Positions 43,166 to 53,244 are shown, numbered from the stretch's first letter. The stretch is DNA of 64,000 nucleotides from Pseudomonas anguilliseptica (GCF_021375795.1 NZ_JAEIOI010000001.1:558001-622000); one strand, 5' to 3'. Notes: generated from the letters alone by a model not told the origin. Translations and numbers: made by a program.

Positions 43166-43312
43166 GGTGCAGGCAGCCAGAAAATTACCGGGAGAGGTTC
43201 TTGTGGTCGTATCGCTACGGCCCGGAGGGTGGCGCCTGGAAGCGACGACCGCCAAAAACGGCCGCGCATTCTATGTCAGAGCGGCGGCTTGTGCCGCTCT
43301 TTCAGATGAGGA

Positions 43313-44287
43313 TCAGGAGGGTAGATCGATGTCGTCGTGTTTGTGCCTCCACTGCGACCATTCGAAACCCAGTACCACCAGCAGCGACAGGGCAAATGGC
43401 AGCAGCAGATAGAAACCGCGAAATACGATCAGTGCCGCGAGGACATCGGGCGCAGGTACTTCCGGTAGGGCAGCGATAAAGGTGACTTCCAGTACGCCGA
43501 GGCCGCCTGGTGCGTGTGACAGCAGCGCCAGGGAGAAGGATGCGAGGAATACGCCGAGCACCACCAGGTAGCCTGGGTGGTTATCGGCCGGCAGGGCAAA
43601 GTAGATGATCGCCGCTGCGCACAACAGCTCCAGCGGGCCTGCCAGCAACTGGCGACCGACGATGGGGAGGCGTGGGTACTCGACCCGCAGCTTGCCCAGG
43701 GTCCAGGGCTTGAATTGACGCCAGGAACCAAACACGTAAAGCCCGACAATGCTCAGCAACAGCGTGCCGAGGGCCATGGAAATCAACGGGGACACGCTGA
43801 TAACCCGGTGAATCAGGTCGGGTTGGGCAATCAGTACACAACCACTGGCGAAGATCGTGCCGAGGGCGAAGGTGAAGGAGCAGAACACGATCAGGATGCC
43901 GATTTCCTGAGGCGTCAGACCTTTGGTGCGGTAAGCGCGGTAGCGCACCACGGCGCCGGAAAATACCGATGCGCCGATGTTGTGGGCCAGCGCATAGGTG
44001 GTGAAAGAGCACAGGGTGATGAACCGCCAGGAAATCTTTCGGCCCAGGTGGGCGACGGCGATGCGGTCGTACCAGGCCAGCGCCCAGTAAGCACCGAGCG
44101 TGGCTCCGGCAGCCAGCATCCAGTTGATATGGGATATCGCGCGTAGGCTGTCGGCGATTTCGTCGAGAGAGATAGTGCGCAATTCGCGGTAGAGCAGAAA
44201 GCAGGACAGCACTACAGCGCCAAGACCAATCAGCGACCAGATCAGATCGCCGCGTTTCAGTTTGGGTTTGGCTTCAACAACAGACAC
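43313..44287 (-). CDS. UPF0104/LPG-synthase-TM-like membrane protein
   Basis: A 324-residue inner-membrane protein with about eight helices (first about 15-33, last about 285-310). It resembles the flippase-like membrane part of lysylphosphatidylglycerol synthases (AHNIGASVFSGAVVRYRAY and SHAPGGLGVLE are typical), but it has no synthase domain. Substrate is unknown; related proteins move lipids. The P. aeruginosa counterpart lies in the same stretch. Confidence 0.8.
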   Translation of the reverse strand: MSVVEAKPKLKRGDLIWSLIGLGAVVLSCFLLYRELRTISLDEIADSLRAISHINWMLAAGATLGAYWALAWYDRIAVAHLGRKISWRFITLCSFTTYALAHNIGASVFSGAVVRYRAYRTKGLTPQEIGILIVFCSFTFALGTIFASGCVLIAQPDLIHRVISVSPLISMALGTLLLSIVGLYVFGSWRQFKPWTLGKLRVEYPRLPIVGRQLLAGPLELLCAAAIIYFALPADNHPGYLVVLGVFLASFSLALLSHAPGGLGVLEVTFIAALPEVPAPDVLAALIVFRGFYLLLPFALSLLVVLGFEWSQWRHKHDDIDLPS

Positions 44288-44300
44288 TGCAACTCCTCAC

Positions 44301-44346
44301 TCGATAGGCCCATGAGGCGGTGAGACGGGCCGTAGGCCCCTATCGA
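44301..44346. other. Inverted repeat upstream of the UPF0104 gene
   Basis: TCGATAGG (44301-44308) and CCTATCGA (44339-44346), an exact 8-bp inverted repeat spaced by 30 bases, begin 14 bases before the minus-strand start at 44287. They could be an mRNA leader stem or a protein site. The remaining ~170 bases to the YqaA stop show no convincing gene. Confidence 0.35.
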
Positions 44347-44522
44347 GGCTACTGTTCATCGGCTTTGTGGGCCGGTTATGCGGAGGGCGGACGTGTCATG
44401 CCCGCGCGGCGCGCTGCGCAGTATCACGGACGCGCGGCCGATGCTCAACCGCTATACGCATTTGCCGCGTTACCGAGTATGTCCTCGCAGAGCGTGTGGG
44501 TACCTGCGAGCGGCTCGGTTGA

Positions 44523-44960
44523 TCAGAACCAGGCCAGGGTGATGGCGGCCAGTACGGCATAGCGCGCAGCCTTGGCCACGGTGACGATCAGCAGAAAACG
44601 CCACAGGGGTTCGCGCATCACGCCGGCCACAAGGGTCAGTGGATCGCCGATTACTGGCATCCAGCTTAGCAGCAGTGACCAACGGCCATAGCGTGCATAC
44701 CAGGCCTGGGCCTGTTGCAGGCGAGCCTCGCTGACCGGAAACCAGCGGCGTTGGCGGTAGTGCTCGAGGGAGCGGCCAAGCAGCCAGTTGATCCAGGAGC
44801 CCACTACGTTACCGAAGGTGGCCACGGCAAGCAGCACCCAGGTGGTGTGGGCACCGCCCAGCAGTAGCACGACCAGCACCGCCTCCGACTGCAATGGCAG
44901 CAGCGTGGCGGCAGCCAAGGCGGAGAGAAACAGCGCCGGGTAAGCGCTCAGGCTCAGCAT
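44523..44960 (-). CDS. YqaA-family (VTT/DedA-like) membrane protein
   Basis: A 145-residue protein with about four membrane segments and the DedA-type signatures FGNVVGSWINWLLGR (re-entrant loop) and SWMPVIGDPLT. Length fits YqaA, a short relative of the DedA and SNARE-associated VTT proteins, which have been linked to lipid scrambling and membrane homeostasis. No specific role can be assigned. Confidence 0.85.
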   Translation of the reverse strand: MLSLSAYPALFLSALAAATLLPLQSEAVLVVLLLGGAHTTWVLLAVATFGNVVGSWINWLLGRSLEHYRQRRWFPVSEARLQQAQAWYARYGRWSLLLSWMPVIGDPLTLVAGVMREPLWRFLLIVTVAKAARYAVLAAITLAWF

Positions 44961-45011
44961 GGCGAAGACAGGTCGACCGGGTGGCCTGACGGACGGTATT
45001 TCAACGGCCTG

Positions 45012-45740
45012 TCAGGACTGTTTTTCCTGCTCGACGTTGGCCATCACGTCTTCCAGTTTGAGGCCGGTCAGACCGTGGATGGTGCGCCACAGGTAGTAGA
45101 AGATGGCCATCAGCATGATCATCGAGGGGATCGCGATCATCGGGTAACTGAGCAGGTTCATCTGCCCCAGTTCTGCGTTGAAGGCTTCGCTGCCGGCCGG
45201 GCTGATAACGATCCACTTGGCCAGCGCGTAATTCATCGCTGAGGAGAAGAAGAAGGTGCCGCTCAGCCAGTAAGTGGCCTTGAGCAGGCGTGCCTCGAAC
45301 TGCTCGGTGTTGCCGGCCTGTTCCAGGCGCTCATGAATCTTGTCGACATTGAGCACGGCTTTATTGAACAGCATGGTGCGAATCAGCGGGAAGCGAGTAC
45401 GGGTCGAAACCAGCACGGCGATACCGATCATGCCGGGGATCGCGGCTTCTTTAATCGCCAGCCATTGGTTGTCCAGCTTGAGCAGGCCGATACCGCCGGT
45501 CAGCAATACGCTGACCAGGCCGAGCAGGGCGATGAAGTTGAATTTGCGGTACTTGATCAGCTCGAAGCTGCCCCAGCCCAGCGGAAAGGCCAGTGCCAGG
45601 ATCAGCGCGCCGTCGGCCCCGAGATGGCTCTCGCCACTGAGTTTCATCAGGATCAGGGACGGGATCAGGATGCTGACCAGCAAATCGATCAGGGGACGGG
45701 GTTTATGAGTTGCCTGGGTGCTCTGCGTGGTATCGGTCAT
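45012..45740 (-). CDS. VC0807-like membrane protein
   Basis: A polytopic inner-membrane protein of about 242 residues with six hydrophobic segments (ILIPSLILMKLS, ALILALAFPLGWG, FIALLGLVSVLLTGG, the two around 115-190, and SMIMLMAIFYYLW) and a charged C terminus (VMANVEQEKQS). It fits the VC0807 family of unknown function. The start is uncertain: MTDTTQSTQ at 45740 is used; an ATG at 45773 is the alternative. Neither has a good ribosome site. Confidence 0.7.
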   Translation of the reverse strand: MTDTTQSTQATHKPRPLIDLLVSILIPSLILMKLSGESHLGADGALILALAFPLGWGSFELIKYRKFNFIALLGLVSVLLTGGIGLLKLDNQWLAIKEAAIPGMIGIAVLVSTRTRFPLIRTMLFNKAVLNVDKIHERLEQAGNTEQFEARLLKATYWLSGTFFFSSAMNYALAKWIVISPAGSEAFNAELGQMNLLSYPMIAIPSMIMLMAIFYYLWRTIHGLTGLKLEDVMANVEQEKQS

Positions 45741-46054
45741 GTTATTCAAGGTGCGGGAAAGAAACGCGATCATCGCCTGCCTGAGCGGCGGCTACCAGCC
45801 CAGCCGTCGCCTGGAGTGTGAAAAAGTGTGAGGTGTCGGTGCATGCCACGGTTTTCTGGCGGATGGCCGGCAACTCGGCGTCCGGCGTGGCTAATCGACT
45901 GATGCTAAAGTGATATTAGGGTCTGTTCCCGTTTAGGTGCGGTCGCGAACGCAACGAGAAGAGGTGCGAATAACTCTACGGTGGCACCTGAGCGCTGTTT
46001 GCTGTTGCGCATGCAGGTTGCGCACGGTGCCGCCAGGTTTTGGGAGTGATGGTG
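45741..46054. other. Intergenic region before the binding-protein trio
   Basis: About 314 bases between divergent genes with no convincing ORF. A GATATTAG stretch followed by GGGTCTGTTCCCGTTT (45919-45934) is reminiscent of sequence repeated near transposons in pseudomonads. GGCACC (45983-45988) and GGTGCC (46026-46031) could form a leader stem. Promoters for both flanking genes should lie here, but I cannot place them. Confidence 0.3.
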
Positions 46055-46996
46055 ATGTACGGCCGATGCCAAGCGAAATATGTACTGCTGTTCGTTGTCT
46101 TGACCAGCTGGACCACTCAGGCGCTGGCAAAGGATTGCATCGGTGTAGTGGCCGCGGGTGCTACGCCCTTCTGGGTTCAGGTAGAGGCCGGGGCGCGACA
46201 GGCTGCCACTGAGCGTGGCCTGGATATGCATTTTCGCGGGCCGAGCCAGGAGGGGCGCGCAGAGACCCAGTTGCAGATGATCAACTGGGTACTGGCGCGC
46301 GGTTGCAAGGCCTTGGTCATCGCCCCTGGTGGGCCGGAGATTGCTCCGCGAGTGCAGCAATTGGCAGTCAGCGGTATCAATACAGTGTACGTCGATCGTG
46401 ACCTGCCCGGCAGCGCCGTGCGCGGCGTGGTTGCCACCGATAACTTCCGCGCCGGTGTGCAAGCGGGGGAAGCCATGGCGGCAGCCCTGGGCGGGCAGGG
46501 ACAGGTCGCATTGTTGCGTTTGCAAGCCGGTGTGCCTTCGACCAGCGTACGTGAGCGCGGCTTTCGCCAAGCTGCCGAGCAGGGTGGCTTGAGTATTCTG
46601 GTTGATACCTATATCGGCGATGACAGCCAGGCCGCCGTGACGGCGTTGCGTGATCAGTTGCCGCAACTGGTGGGCGTGTTCACGCCCAATAGCACCAGTA
46701 CGCGGGCGGCTCTTGCCGCGTTGCGCCGGCTCGGCAAGGCGGGTGAGCTGGTGCATGTTGGTTTCGATGGCGACCAACTGCTGCTTGATGCGTTGCGCGA
46801 GGGTGAGGTCCATAGCCTGATGATTCAGCAAGCGCATGCCATCGGCTATCAAGCCGTCCAGCTGGCCGTGCAGAGCCTGCGTGGCGAGCTATCGGCACAA
46901 CCTGTGAACATCGCGCTGCCAGTGCAGCAGGTAAACCGCGAAAACCTGGCTCAGTGGCTGCAAACTCGGAAGGTGGAGCTGACGGCCAACCCATAG
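46055..46996 (+). CDS. Orphan periplasmic sugar-type binding protein (Peripla_BP_4)
   Basis: A 313-residue secreted protein of the RbsB/LacI-like fold. The signal peptide ends near TQALA; the mature part begins CIGVVAAGATPFW and has VIAPGG, VDRD, GVVATDNF and HVGFDGDQLLLDALREG, as in ribose-type binding proteins. The start ATG at 46055 has GGGAG 8 bases upstream. There is no ABC ATPase or permease beside it, so it may feed another transporter or a sensor. Two more binding proteins of a different fold follow on the same strand. Confidence 0.8.
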   Translation: MYGRCQAKYVLLFVVLTSWTTQALAKDCIGVVAAGATPFWVQVEAGARQAATERGLDMHFRGPSQEGRAETQLQMINWVLARGCKALVIAPGGPEIAPRVQQLAVSGINTVYVDRDLPGSAVRGVVATDNFRAGVQAGEAMAAALGGQGQVALLRLQAGVPSTSVRERGFRQAAEQGGLSILVDTYIGDDSQAAVTALRDQLPQLVGVFTPNSTSTRAALAALRRLGKAGELVHVGFDGDQLLLDALREGEVHSLMIQQAHAIGYQAVQLAVQSLRGELSAQPVNIALPVQQVNRENLAQWLQTRKVELTANP

Positions 46997-47098
46997 CCTC
47001 GCGCGGATTTGCCGCAGAGCTATGCTGGTTGCTGATTCAATGGCTGTTTATCATGCAGCCTTTCGGCTCGCTGTTCGTTTGTTTGCAGGTATTGCCTA

Positions 47099-47860
47099 AT
47101 GCGGTTGAAGCCCTGGCTCGTGGTGATGTTGCTTGGCTGCTGTACATCGGCACTGGCGACGCAGTTACAGCTGTACACCGAGGAATATCGCCCGCTGAGC
47201 TTTTACGACAACGGTAAGTTGACCGGGATGGCGGTGGAGGTGGTCGAGCAGTTGATGCAGCGTACTGATACCTCGGCAGCCATCCAGGTCGTGCCCTGGA
47301 CCCGCGGTTACCATCAGGTTCAACACGAAGCCAACAGTGGGCTGTTTTCCATTGTCCGCACGGCTCGGCGCGAGGCGCTGTTCCAGTGGGTTGGACCAAT
47401 TGCCCTGGGGCACACCAGCTTCTACGCACGGCGCGGTGCCGGCTTGAATGTGCGCTCGCTCAAGGACGTTGAGCGCTTCAGTACTGTGGCCGTGCCGAAG
47501 CAGTGGTACTCCTATGAGTACCTCAGTGATCTGGGGTTGAAGAATCTTTACGGCGTACCGACCCCGCAGCACATGGTCAAGATGTTCAAGCATGGACGCA
47601 TCGAGTTACTGGTGGCCAGCAGCCTGGCCCTGGACGATATGCTGGCTGAGCAGGGTATGAAGGCTGAGGATGTCGAGTTGCAGTTCACCCTGATGGGCAC
47701 CAACTCCTACATCGCCTTTTCCCGGAATACGGACCCGGCGTTGGTGCAGGACTGGCAGCTGGCGCTGGATCAATTGAACCGTGATGGAGGCCTGCTGCGC
47801 ATTCACCGGCGCTGGTTCTCCGATCCCAACAGCATGCCGCTACTGGCGCCGCTGCCTTGA
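47099..47860 (+). CDS. Orphan periplasmic SBP_bac_3 protein (copy 1)
   Basis: A 253-residue secreted protein of the amino-acid-type binding fold. Signal peptide about 1-20 (TSALA), then LQLYTEEYRPLSFYDNG, VVPWTRGY and FQWVGPIALGHTSFYARR. The usual arginine/aspartate ligand motif of amino acid transport proteins is not obvious. No transporter genes are adjacent. It is a paralogue of the next gene. The function is not assigned; similar orphan proteins are common in gammaproteobacteria. Confidence 0.8.
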   Translation: MRLKPWLVVMLLGCCTSALATQLQLYTEEYRPLSFYDNGKLTGMAVEVVEQLMQRTDTSAAIQVVPWTRGYHQVQHEANSGLFSIVRTARREALFQWVGPIALGHTSFYARRGAGLNVRSLKDVERFSTVAVPKQWYSYEYLSDLGLKNLYGVPTPQHMVKMFKHGRIELLVASSLALDDMLAEQGMKAEDVELQFTLMGTNSYIAFSRNTDPALVQDWQLALDQLNRDGGLLRIHRRWFSDPNSMPLLAPLP

Positions 47861-47912
47861 CGCAATCCGCCGACACTGAGCTAGTCTGAGAGCAGTGCCG
47901 GGAGATTCCACC

Positions 47913-48668
47913 TTGCTGAAACGATGTTGCCTGCTGGGCATCTGGCTACTCTGTGGCCTTATCGGCCCGGTGCAGGCCGAGCTGCAGTTGCTGACCGAAG
48001 AGGCGCCACCTACCAGCTACAGCCAGAACGGCGAGCTGCATGGCCTGGCGGTGGAGGTCGTGCGTCAACTGATCGAGCGCACCGGCGATGCAGCACACAT
48101 CGAACTGTTGCCCTGGACGCGGGCCTACCACCTGGCGCAACAGCAGGCCGATACGGCGATTTTCTCCACGGTGCGCACGCCAGAGCGCGAGGCCAAATTC
48201 CAGTGGGTGGGTCCGTTGCTGATCGGCACCACCAGCTTCTATTCGCTGAAATCACGTAACCTGCGTTTCGACAGCCTGCAGCAGGCCGCCGAAAGTGGCC
48301 CGCTGGCTGTGCCGAAGCAGTGGTACACCTACGAGACCCTGGCCGCGCAAGGCTTCAAGAACCTCTACGGGGTAACCAGTTCGAAGAGCATGGTGACCAT
48401 GCTCAAGCATGGTCGGGTGCAATTGATCGCCACCGAGGACCTCACCCTGGACGCCGAGCTGGCTCGGGGCGGGTTGCGTGCTGATCAGGTGCAGGCGCAC
48501 TTGCCGTTTATGCGCTCGGCGTATTACATCGCTTTTTCCCGGCAGACCGATACCGCTGTGGTGCAGCGTTGGCGACGCGCCCTTGATGCCATGCACCAGG
48601 ACGGTAGTTTTGCCGAGATATTTCGCCGCTGGATGCCGCACGCACAGTTACCCACCGTCACTGAATAG
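47913..48668 (+). CDS. Orphan periplasmic SBP_bac_3 protein (copy 2)
   Basis: A clear paralogue of the preceding gene (shared TEE, LAVEVV, PWTRAYH, FQWVGPL, TSFYS, VPKQWYTYE, KNLYGV, YIAFSR). It has its own signal peptide ending VQAE. I favour the TTG at 47913 because GGGAG lies 8 bases before it; a GTG at 47895 is the other choice. The pair looks like a tandem duplication in which the ligand side has diverged (VRTPERE/VRTARRE region conserved, middle part variable). Confidence 0.8.
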   Translation: MLKRCCLLGIWLLCGLIGPVQAELQLLTEEAPPTSYSQNGELHGLAVEVVRQLIERTGDAAHIELLPWTRAYHLAQQQADTAIFSTVRTPEREAKFQWVGPLLIGTTSFYSLKSRNLRFDSLQQAAESGPLAVPKQWYTYETLAAQGFKNLYGVTSSKSMVTMLKHGRVQLIATEDLTLDAELARGGLRADQVQAHLPFMRSAYYIAFSRQTDTAVVQRWRRALDAMHQDGSFAEIFRRWMPHAQLPTVTE

Positions 48669-48704
48669 CCCGGGCCACTCCCGCTATCACCGCCGAGCCT
48701 GCTG

Positions 48705-49703
48705 ATGCCCCGCTCCCCCTCTGTCGCACTGGATTTTGCTGCCCGCGCCCAACTGTTCAGCCACTTGGCGGCCATGGAAAAGGCCGGTGTGCCGGTGGGG
48801 CAGGCGCTGCTCAGTGTGGCGTTGCCTGGGCACGCCAAGGCCGCATTGCAGGGGTTGCAGGTGCAGGTCGCCGGTGGTCGCGATATGGCCAGCGCCGGGC
48901 TGCAGAGTGGCCTGTTGACGCCATTGGACAGCAGCCTGCTGAGCGCGGCGCAGAGCAGTGGTTGCCTGGCTGCTATCTATCAGCGGCTGGCTGAGCGTTA
49001 CAGCCATAGGGCACAGCAGGTCGCTGCGGTGAAGTCACGTCTACTGATGCCGGCGGCGGTGTTGGTGCTGGCGCTGCTTATTCAGCCGTTGCCGGCATTG
49101 ATCGGCGGCCAGCTGAGTCTCGCCGGGTATCTATGGGGTGTGCTCTGGCCGTTGCTGGTGCTGGGCATGTTCTACGTGCTGGGACGTGGACTTTATCGGC
49201 GCAGCGAGTCTGCCCCGGTGGGGATGGTGTCGTCGTCCGCAGGCTTATTGACGAGTGTGCCGATCCTTGGCTCTGCGTTGCTGCGGCGTAATCTGCGCGA
49301 CTTTTTCGACAGCCTGGGGCTGATGCTGGAGGCCGGGATGCCGATGCTCGAGGCCCTGCCCAAGGCCTGCGCAGTGATCCGCCATGCGCCGTTGCGTAAA
49401 CGGCTCAGCAGTGTGCAACTGGTAGTGCAGCGCGGCCAGAGCCTGGCGCAGGCATTGGCCAGTGTGGATTTCCCTGGCCACGGGCTGGCTCTCGGGCTAA
49501 TTCGTACGGGGGAGGCCAGCGGCACCTTGCCGGCCAGCCTGCTCAACTACGCCGGGGTAGAAACGCAGAAGCTGGATAGCCTGACCGAACAGCTGGCCAC
49601 CTGGCTGCCGCGTTTGCTATATGCCGGGGTGATGCTGTGGATGGCTTATGGGCTGTTGACTGGTGCCGGCTTTGGCCCACGTCTGCCTGCGGACTTGGGG
49701 TAG
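48705..49703 (+). CDS. Orphan GspF/PilC-like membrane protein
   Basis: A 332-residue protein with two repeats of the type II secretion F fold: a first cytoplasmic domain (about 10-105, FSHLAAMEKAGVPVGQALL), paired membrane helices (about 112-160), a second domain (about 195-295, FFDSLGLMLEAGMPMLEALPKA; LIRTGEASGTLP) and a C-terminal helix (about 303-322). Architecture equals PilC/GspF, the inner-membrane platform of type IV pili and type II secretion. No ATPase, pseudopilin or secretin gene is next to it. Confidence 0.8.
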   Translation: MPRSPSVALDFAARAQLFSHLAAMEKAGVPVGQALLSVALPGHAKAALQGLQVQVAGGRDMASAGLQSGLLTPLDSSLLSAAQSSGCLAAIYQRLAERYSHRAQQVAAVKSRLLMPAAVLVLALLIQPLPALIGGQLSLAGYLWGVLWPLLVLGMFYVLGRGLYRRSESAPVGMVSSSAGLLTSVPILGSALLRRNLRDFFDSLGLMLEAGMPMLEALPKACAVIRHAPLRKRLSSVQLVVQRGQSLAQALASVDFPGHGLALGLIRTGEASGTLPASLLNYAGVETQKLDSLTEQLATWLPRLLYAGVMLWMAYGLLTGAGFGPRLPADLG

Positions 49704-49756
49704 CGCGCTGAATGGCTGGGTAGACTGAAAGGTGGGGGCAAGGTTACTGGTCGACT

Positions 49757-49798
49757 ATGTAGTTTTACTACATGACGGGTTTTGTAGTTTTGCTACAT
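49757..49798. promoter_or_regulatory. Two palindromic operators before the oxaloacetate decarboxylase gene
   Basis: Site 1 (49757-49773) is ATGTAGTTTTACTACAT, with 7-bp arms; site 2 (49782-49798) is the near-identical TTGTAGTTTTGCTACAT. Centres are 25 bases apart. A plausible promoter, ATGACG (49772) N18 CATAAT (49796-49801), is covered by both, so a repressor is likely. The motif resembles TGTA(A/G)T-n3-ACTACA sites of RpiR-type regulators such as HexR; that link is an inference. Confidence 0.6.
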
Positions 49799-49839
49799 AA
49801 TCCCATGCTCAGAATCGACTATGAACGATGGTGCACCCC

Positions 49840-50703
49840 ATGCAAAGAGCCTCGCATCACGACCTTCGCGCGCAATTTCGCGCGCTTCTTGCTTCAAATA
49901 ACTGCTATCACACGGCTTCAGTATTTGACCCCATGGCTGCGCGAATTGCGGCCGATCTGGGTTTTGAAGTCGGTATTCTGGGTGGTTCTGTAGCTTCACT
50001 ACAAGTTCTCGCCGCGCCGGATTTCGCCCTCATCACCCTCAGTGAGTTTGTTGAGCAGGCCACGCGGATTGGCCGCGTCAGTCGCCTGCCAGTGATTGCC
50101 GATGCCGACCACGGTTATGGTAATGCGCTCAACGTGATGCGCACCGTGGTCGAACTGGAGCGCGCCGGGATTGCTGCACTGACCATCGAAGACACCCTGC
50201 TGCCCGCACAATTCGGACGTAAATCCACCGACCTGATCGGTATTGATGAAGGGGTCGGCAAGATCCGTGCGGCCCTGGAAGCGCGGGTGGATCCGGACCT
50301 GGCGATCATCGCCCGTACCCATGCCGGTGTGCTGGAAGTCGGTGAGGTGATTCGCCGTACCCAGGCGTATCAGGCGGCCGGTGCCGATGCCATCTGCTTG
50401 GTCGGGGTTGAGGATTTTGCCCACCTGGAGCAGATTGCCGAGGCCCTCAGCGTTCCACTGATGCTGGTCACCTACGGTAACCCCAAGCTGCGTGACAACG
50501 CCCGCCTGGCCAGCCTCGGCGTGCGCATCGTGGTCAACGGTCATGCCGCCTACTTCGCGGCAATCAAGGCCACCTACGACTGCCTGCGCGAGCAGCGCGG
50601 CGCCGAACTCTGCGACCTTAACGCCACCGAGCTGACCCACAAGTACACCCAGCCCGAAGACTATATCGTCTGGGCGCGGGAGTTTATGGAGGTCAAGGAG
50701 TAG
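49840..50703 (+). CDS. Oxaloacetate decarboxylase (PEP mutase/isocitrate lyase superfamily)
   Basis: Decarboxylates oxaloacetate to pyruvate with Mg2+. It closely resembles P. aeruginosa PA4872, whose structure and activity are known. The metal site is ADADHGYGN (88-96) with EDTLLP (117-122), and Tyr212 (TYGNP) and His235 (VVNGHAAY), residues characteristic of this decarboxylase, fall at the same numbers if the start is MQRASHHDL. That, not a ribosome site, set the start; an ATG four codons upstream is the alternative. Length is 287. Two operators sit just upstream. Confidence 0.93.
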   Translation: MQRASHHDLRAQFRALLASNNCYHTASVFDPMAARIAADLGFEVGILGGSVASLQVLAAPDFALITLSEFVEQATRIGRVSRLPVIADADHGYGNALNVMRTVVELERAGIAALTIEDTLLPAQFGRKSTDLIGIDEGVGKIRAALEARVDPDLAIIARTHAGVLEVGEVIRRTQAYQAAGADAICLVGVEDFAHLEQIAEALSVPLMLVTYGNPKLRDNARLASLGVRIVVNGHAAYFAAIKATYDCLREQRGAELCDLNATELTHKYTQPEDYIVWAREFMEVKE

Positions 50704-50777
50704 GGCGACCGCGTGCGCTTGAGATTTGCCCGTAGACGGCGCATATCTAGAGGCACACACAGCGGAGGGCAATTGCG

Positions 50778-51044
50778 ATGGCCGGTGGCTGGGCAAGTGA
50801 TGGTGCGGTACAGGAGCAGATCGACAGCAGCATCGAGGACGCCATCCAGCGTGCGCGTAGCCAGCTGCCGCGCGGTGAAAGCCTGAGCCACTGCGAGGAA
50901 TGTGACGCGGCGATTCCTGAGGCGCGACGCCAAGCCATTCCCGGCGTGCACCTGTGCGTCGCTTGCCAGAGTGAGCACGACAAGGAACAGGCCAGATTCA
51001 GCGGCTACAACCGCCGGGGCAGCAAGGATAGCCAGCTGCGCTGA
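50778..51044 (+). CDS. DksA/TraR-family small zinc finger protein
   Basis: An 88-residue protein with C39-x2-C42 and C60-x2-C63, the C4 zinc finger of the DksA/TraR family, preceded by a helix (about 10-30). It lacks the long coiled-coil tip with the DxxDxA motif that DksA pushes into RNA polymerase, so it resembles YbiI-type short proteins of unknown role. GGAGGG lies before the start. Confidence 0.85.
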   Translation: MAGGWASDGAVQEQIDSSIEDAIQRARSQLPRGESLSHCEECDAAIPEARRQAIPGVHLCVACQSEHDKEQARFSGYNRRGSKDSQLR

Positions 51045-51080
51045 GCAGGCGCGCGCAGGGGGAGCCTTGCGCACCTCTCA

Positions 51081-51114
51081 CCGCTGCTGTTGGTGCGCGC
51101 AGTGCACCCTACGC
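51081..51114. repeat. CGTAGGGTG-type palindromic repeat
   Basis: On the minus strand it reads CGTAGGGTGCACTGCGCGCA and then CC, with GGTGC and GCACC as the short stem. The CGTAGGGTG head with a palindromic tail is a repeat style I associate with Pseudomonas intergenic regions. It lies just downstream of ureC. Confidence 0.45.
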
Positions 51115-51128
51115 CTCAGGCAGCGACA

Positions 51129-52829
<1,701 letters not shown>

Positions 52830-52848
52830 TCTCTGATCCTGTCGGTAG

Positions 52849-52874
52849 GGCGGACAACGCGAAGCTTGTCCGCC
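52849..52874. repeat. Palindromic repeat between ureB and ureC
   Basis: GGCGGACAA and TTGTCCGCC form a 9-bp stem around an 8-base loop, inside GTAGGGCGGACAACGCGAAG. It resembles the repeat near 51081 in its (G)TAGGG head. A matching CACCCTACGCAACG stretch lies at 52909-52922. It may terminate or stabilise mRNA between ureB and ureC. Confidence 0.5.
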
Positions 52875-52931
52875 AGCAATCTAGGAGGTGGAAAAGCCTG
52901 CAGCGTTTCTCACCCTACGCAACGCGAGGCC

Positions 52932-53237
52932 TTAGAGGTCGCCCATCACCCGTCCGGCAAAGCCGAACACGCGGCGATGGCCAGCCAGGTCGACCAGCTC
53001 CACCACGCGGCTCTGTCCGGGCTCGAAGCGCACCGCAGTGCCGGCCGGGATATTCAAGCGCATACCGCGCGCGGCGCTGCGCTCAAAGGTCAGCGCATCG
53101 TTGGTCTCGAAGAAGTGGTAATGCGAGCCGACCTGAATCGGCCGGTCGCCGCTGTTGGCCACGCTCAGGCTGATCGTGCGGCGGCCGGCATTAAGCTCGA
53201 TTTCGCCGTCCTGAATCTGGTATTCGCCGGGAATCAT
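52932..53237 (-). CDS. ureB: Urease beta subunit
   Basis: Structural subunit of the (UreABC)3 urease. The 101 residues begin MIPGEYQI and contain [21 protein letters not shown]-like and [13 protein letters not shown] motifs typical of UreB. It follows the acetyltransferase gene by 7 bases, so they are co-transcribed. Confidence 0.97.
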   Translation of the reverse strand: MIPGEYQIQDGEIELNAGRRTISLSVANSGDRPIQVGSHYHFFETNDALTFERSAARGMRLNIPAGTAVRFEPGQSRVVELVDLAGHRRVFGFAGRVMGDL

Positions 53238-53244
53238 CGCTGCT

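Noticed and set aside
44320..44562. An 80-codon plus-strand frame before the YqaA gene
   Set aside because: Overlaps the YqaA 3' end in antisense, lacks a ribosome site and has no family-like sequence.
49988..50004. Third TGTAG...CTACA palindrome inside the oxaloacetate decarboxylase gene
   Set aside because: It encodes the conserved SVASLQ stretch and differs in the centre (CTTCA), so the match may be forced by the protein. Not counted as an operator.
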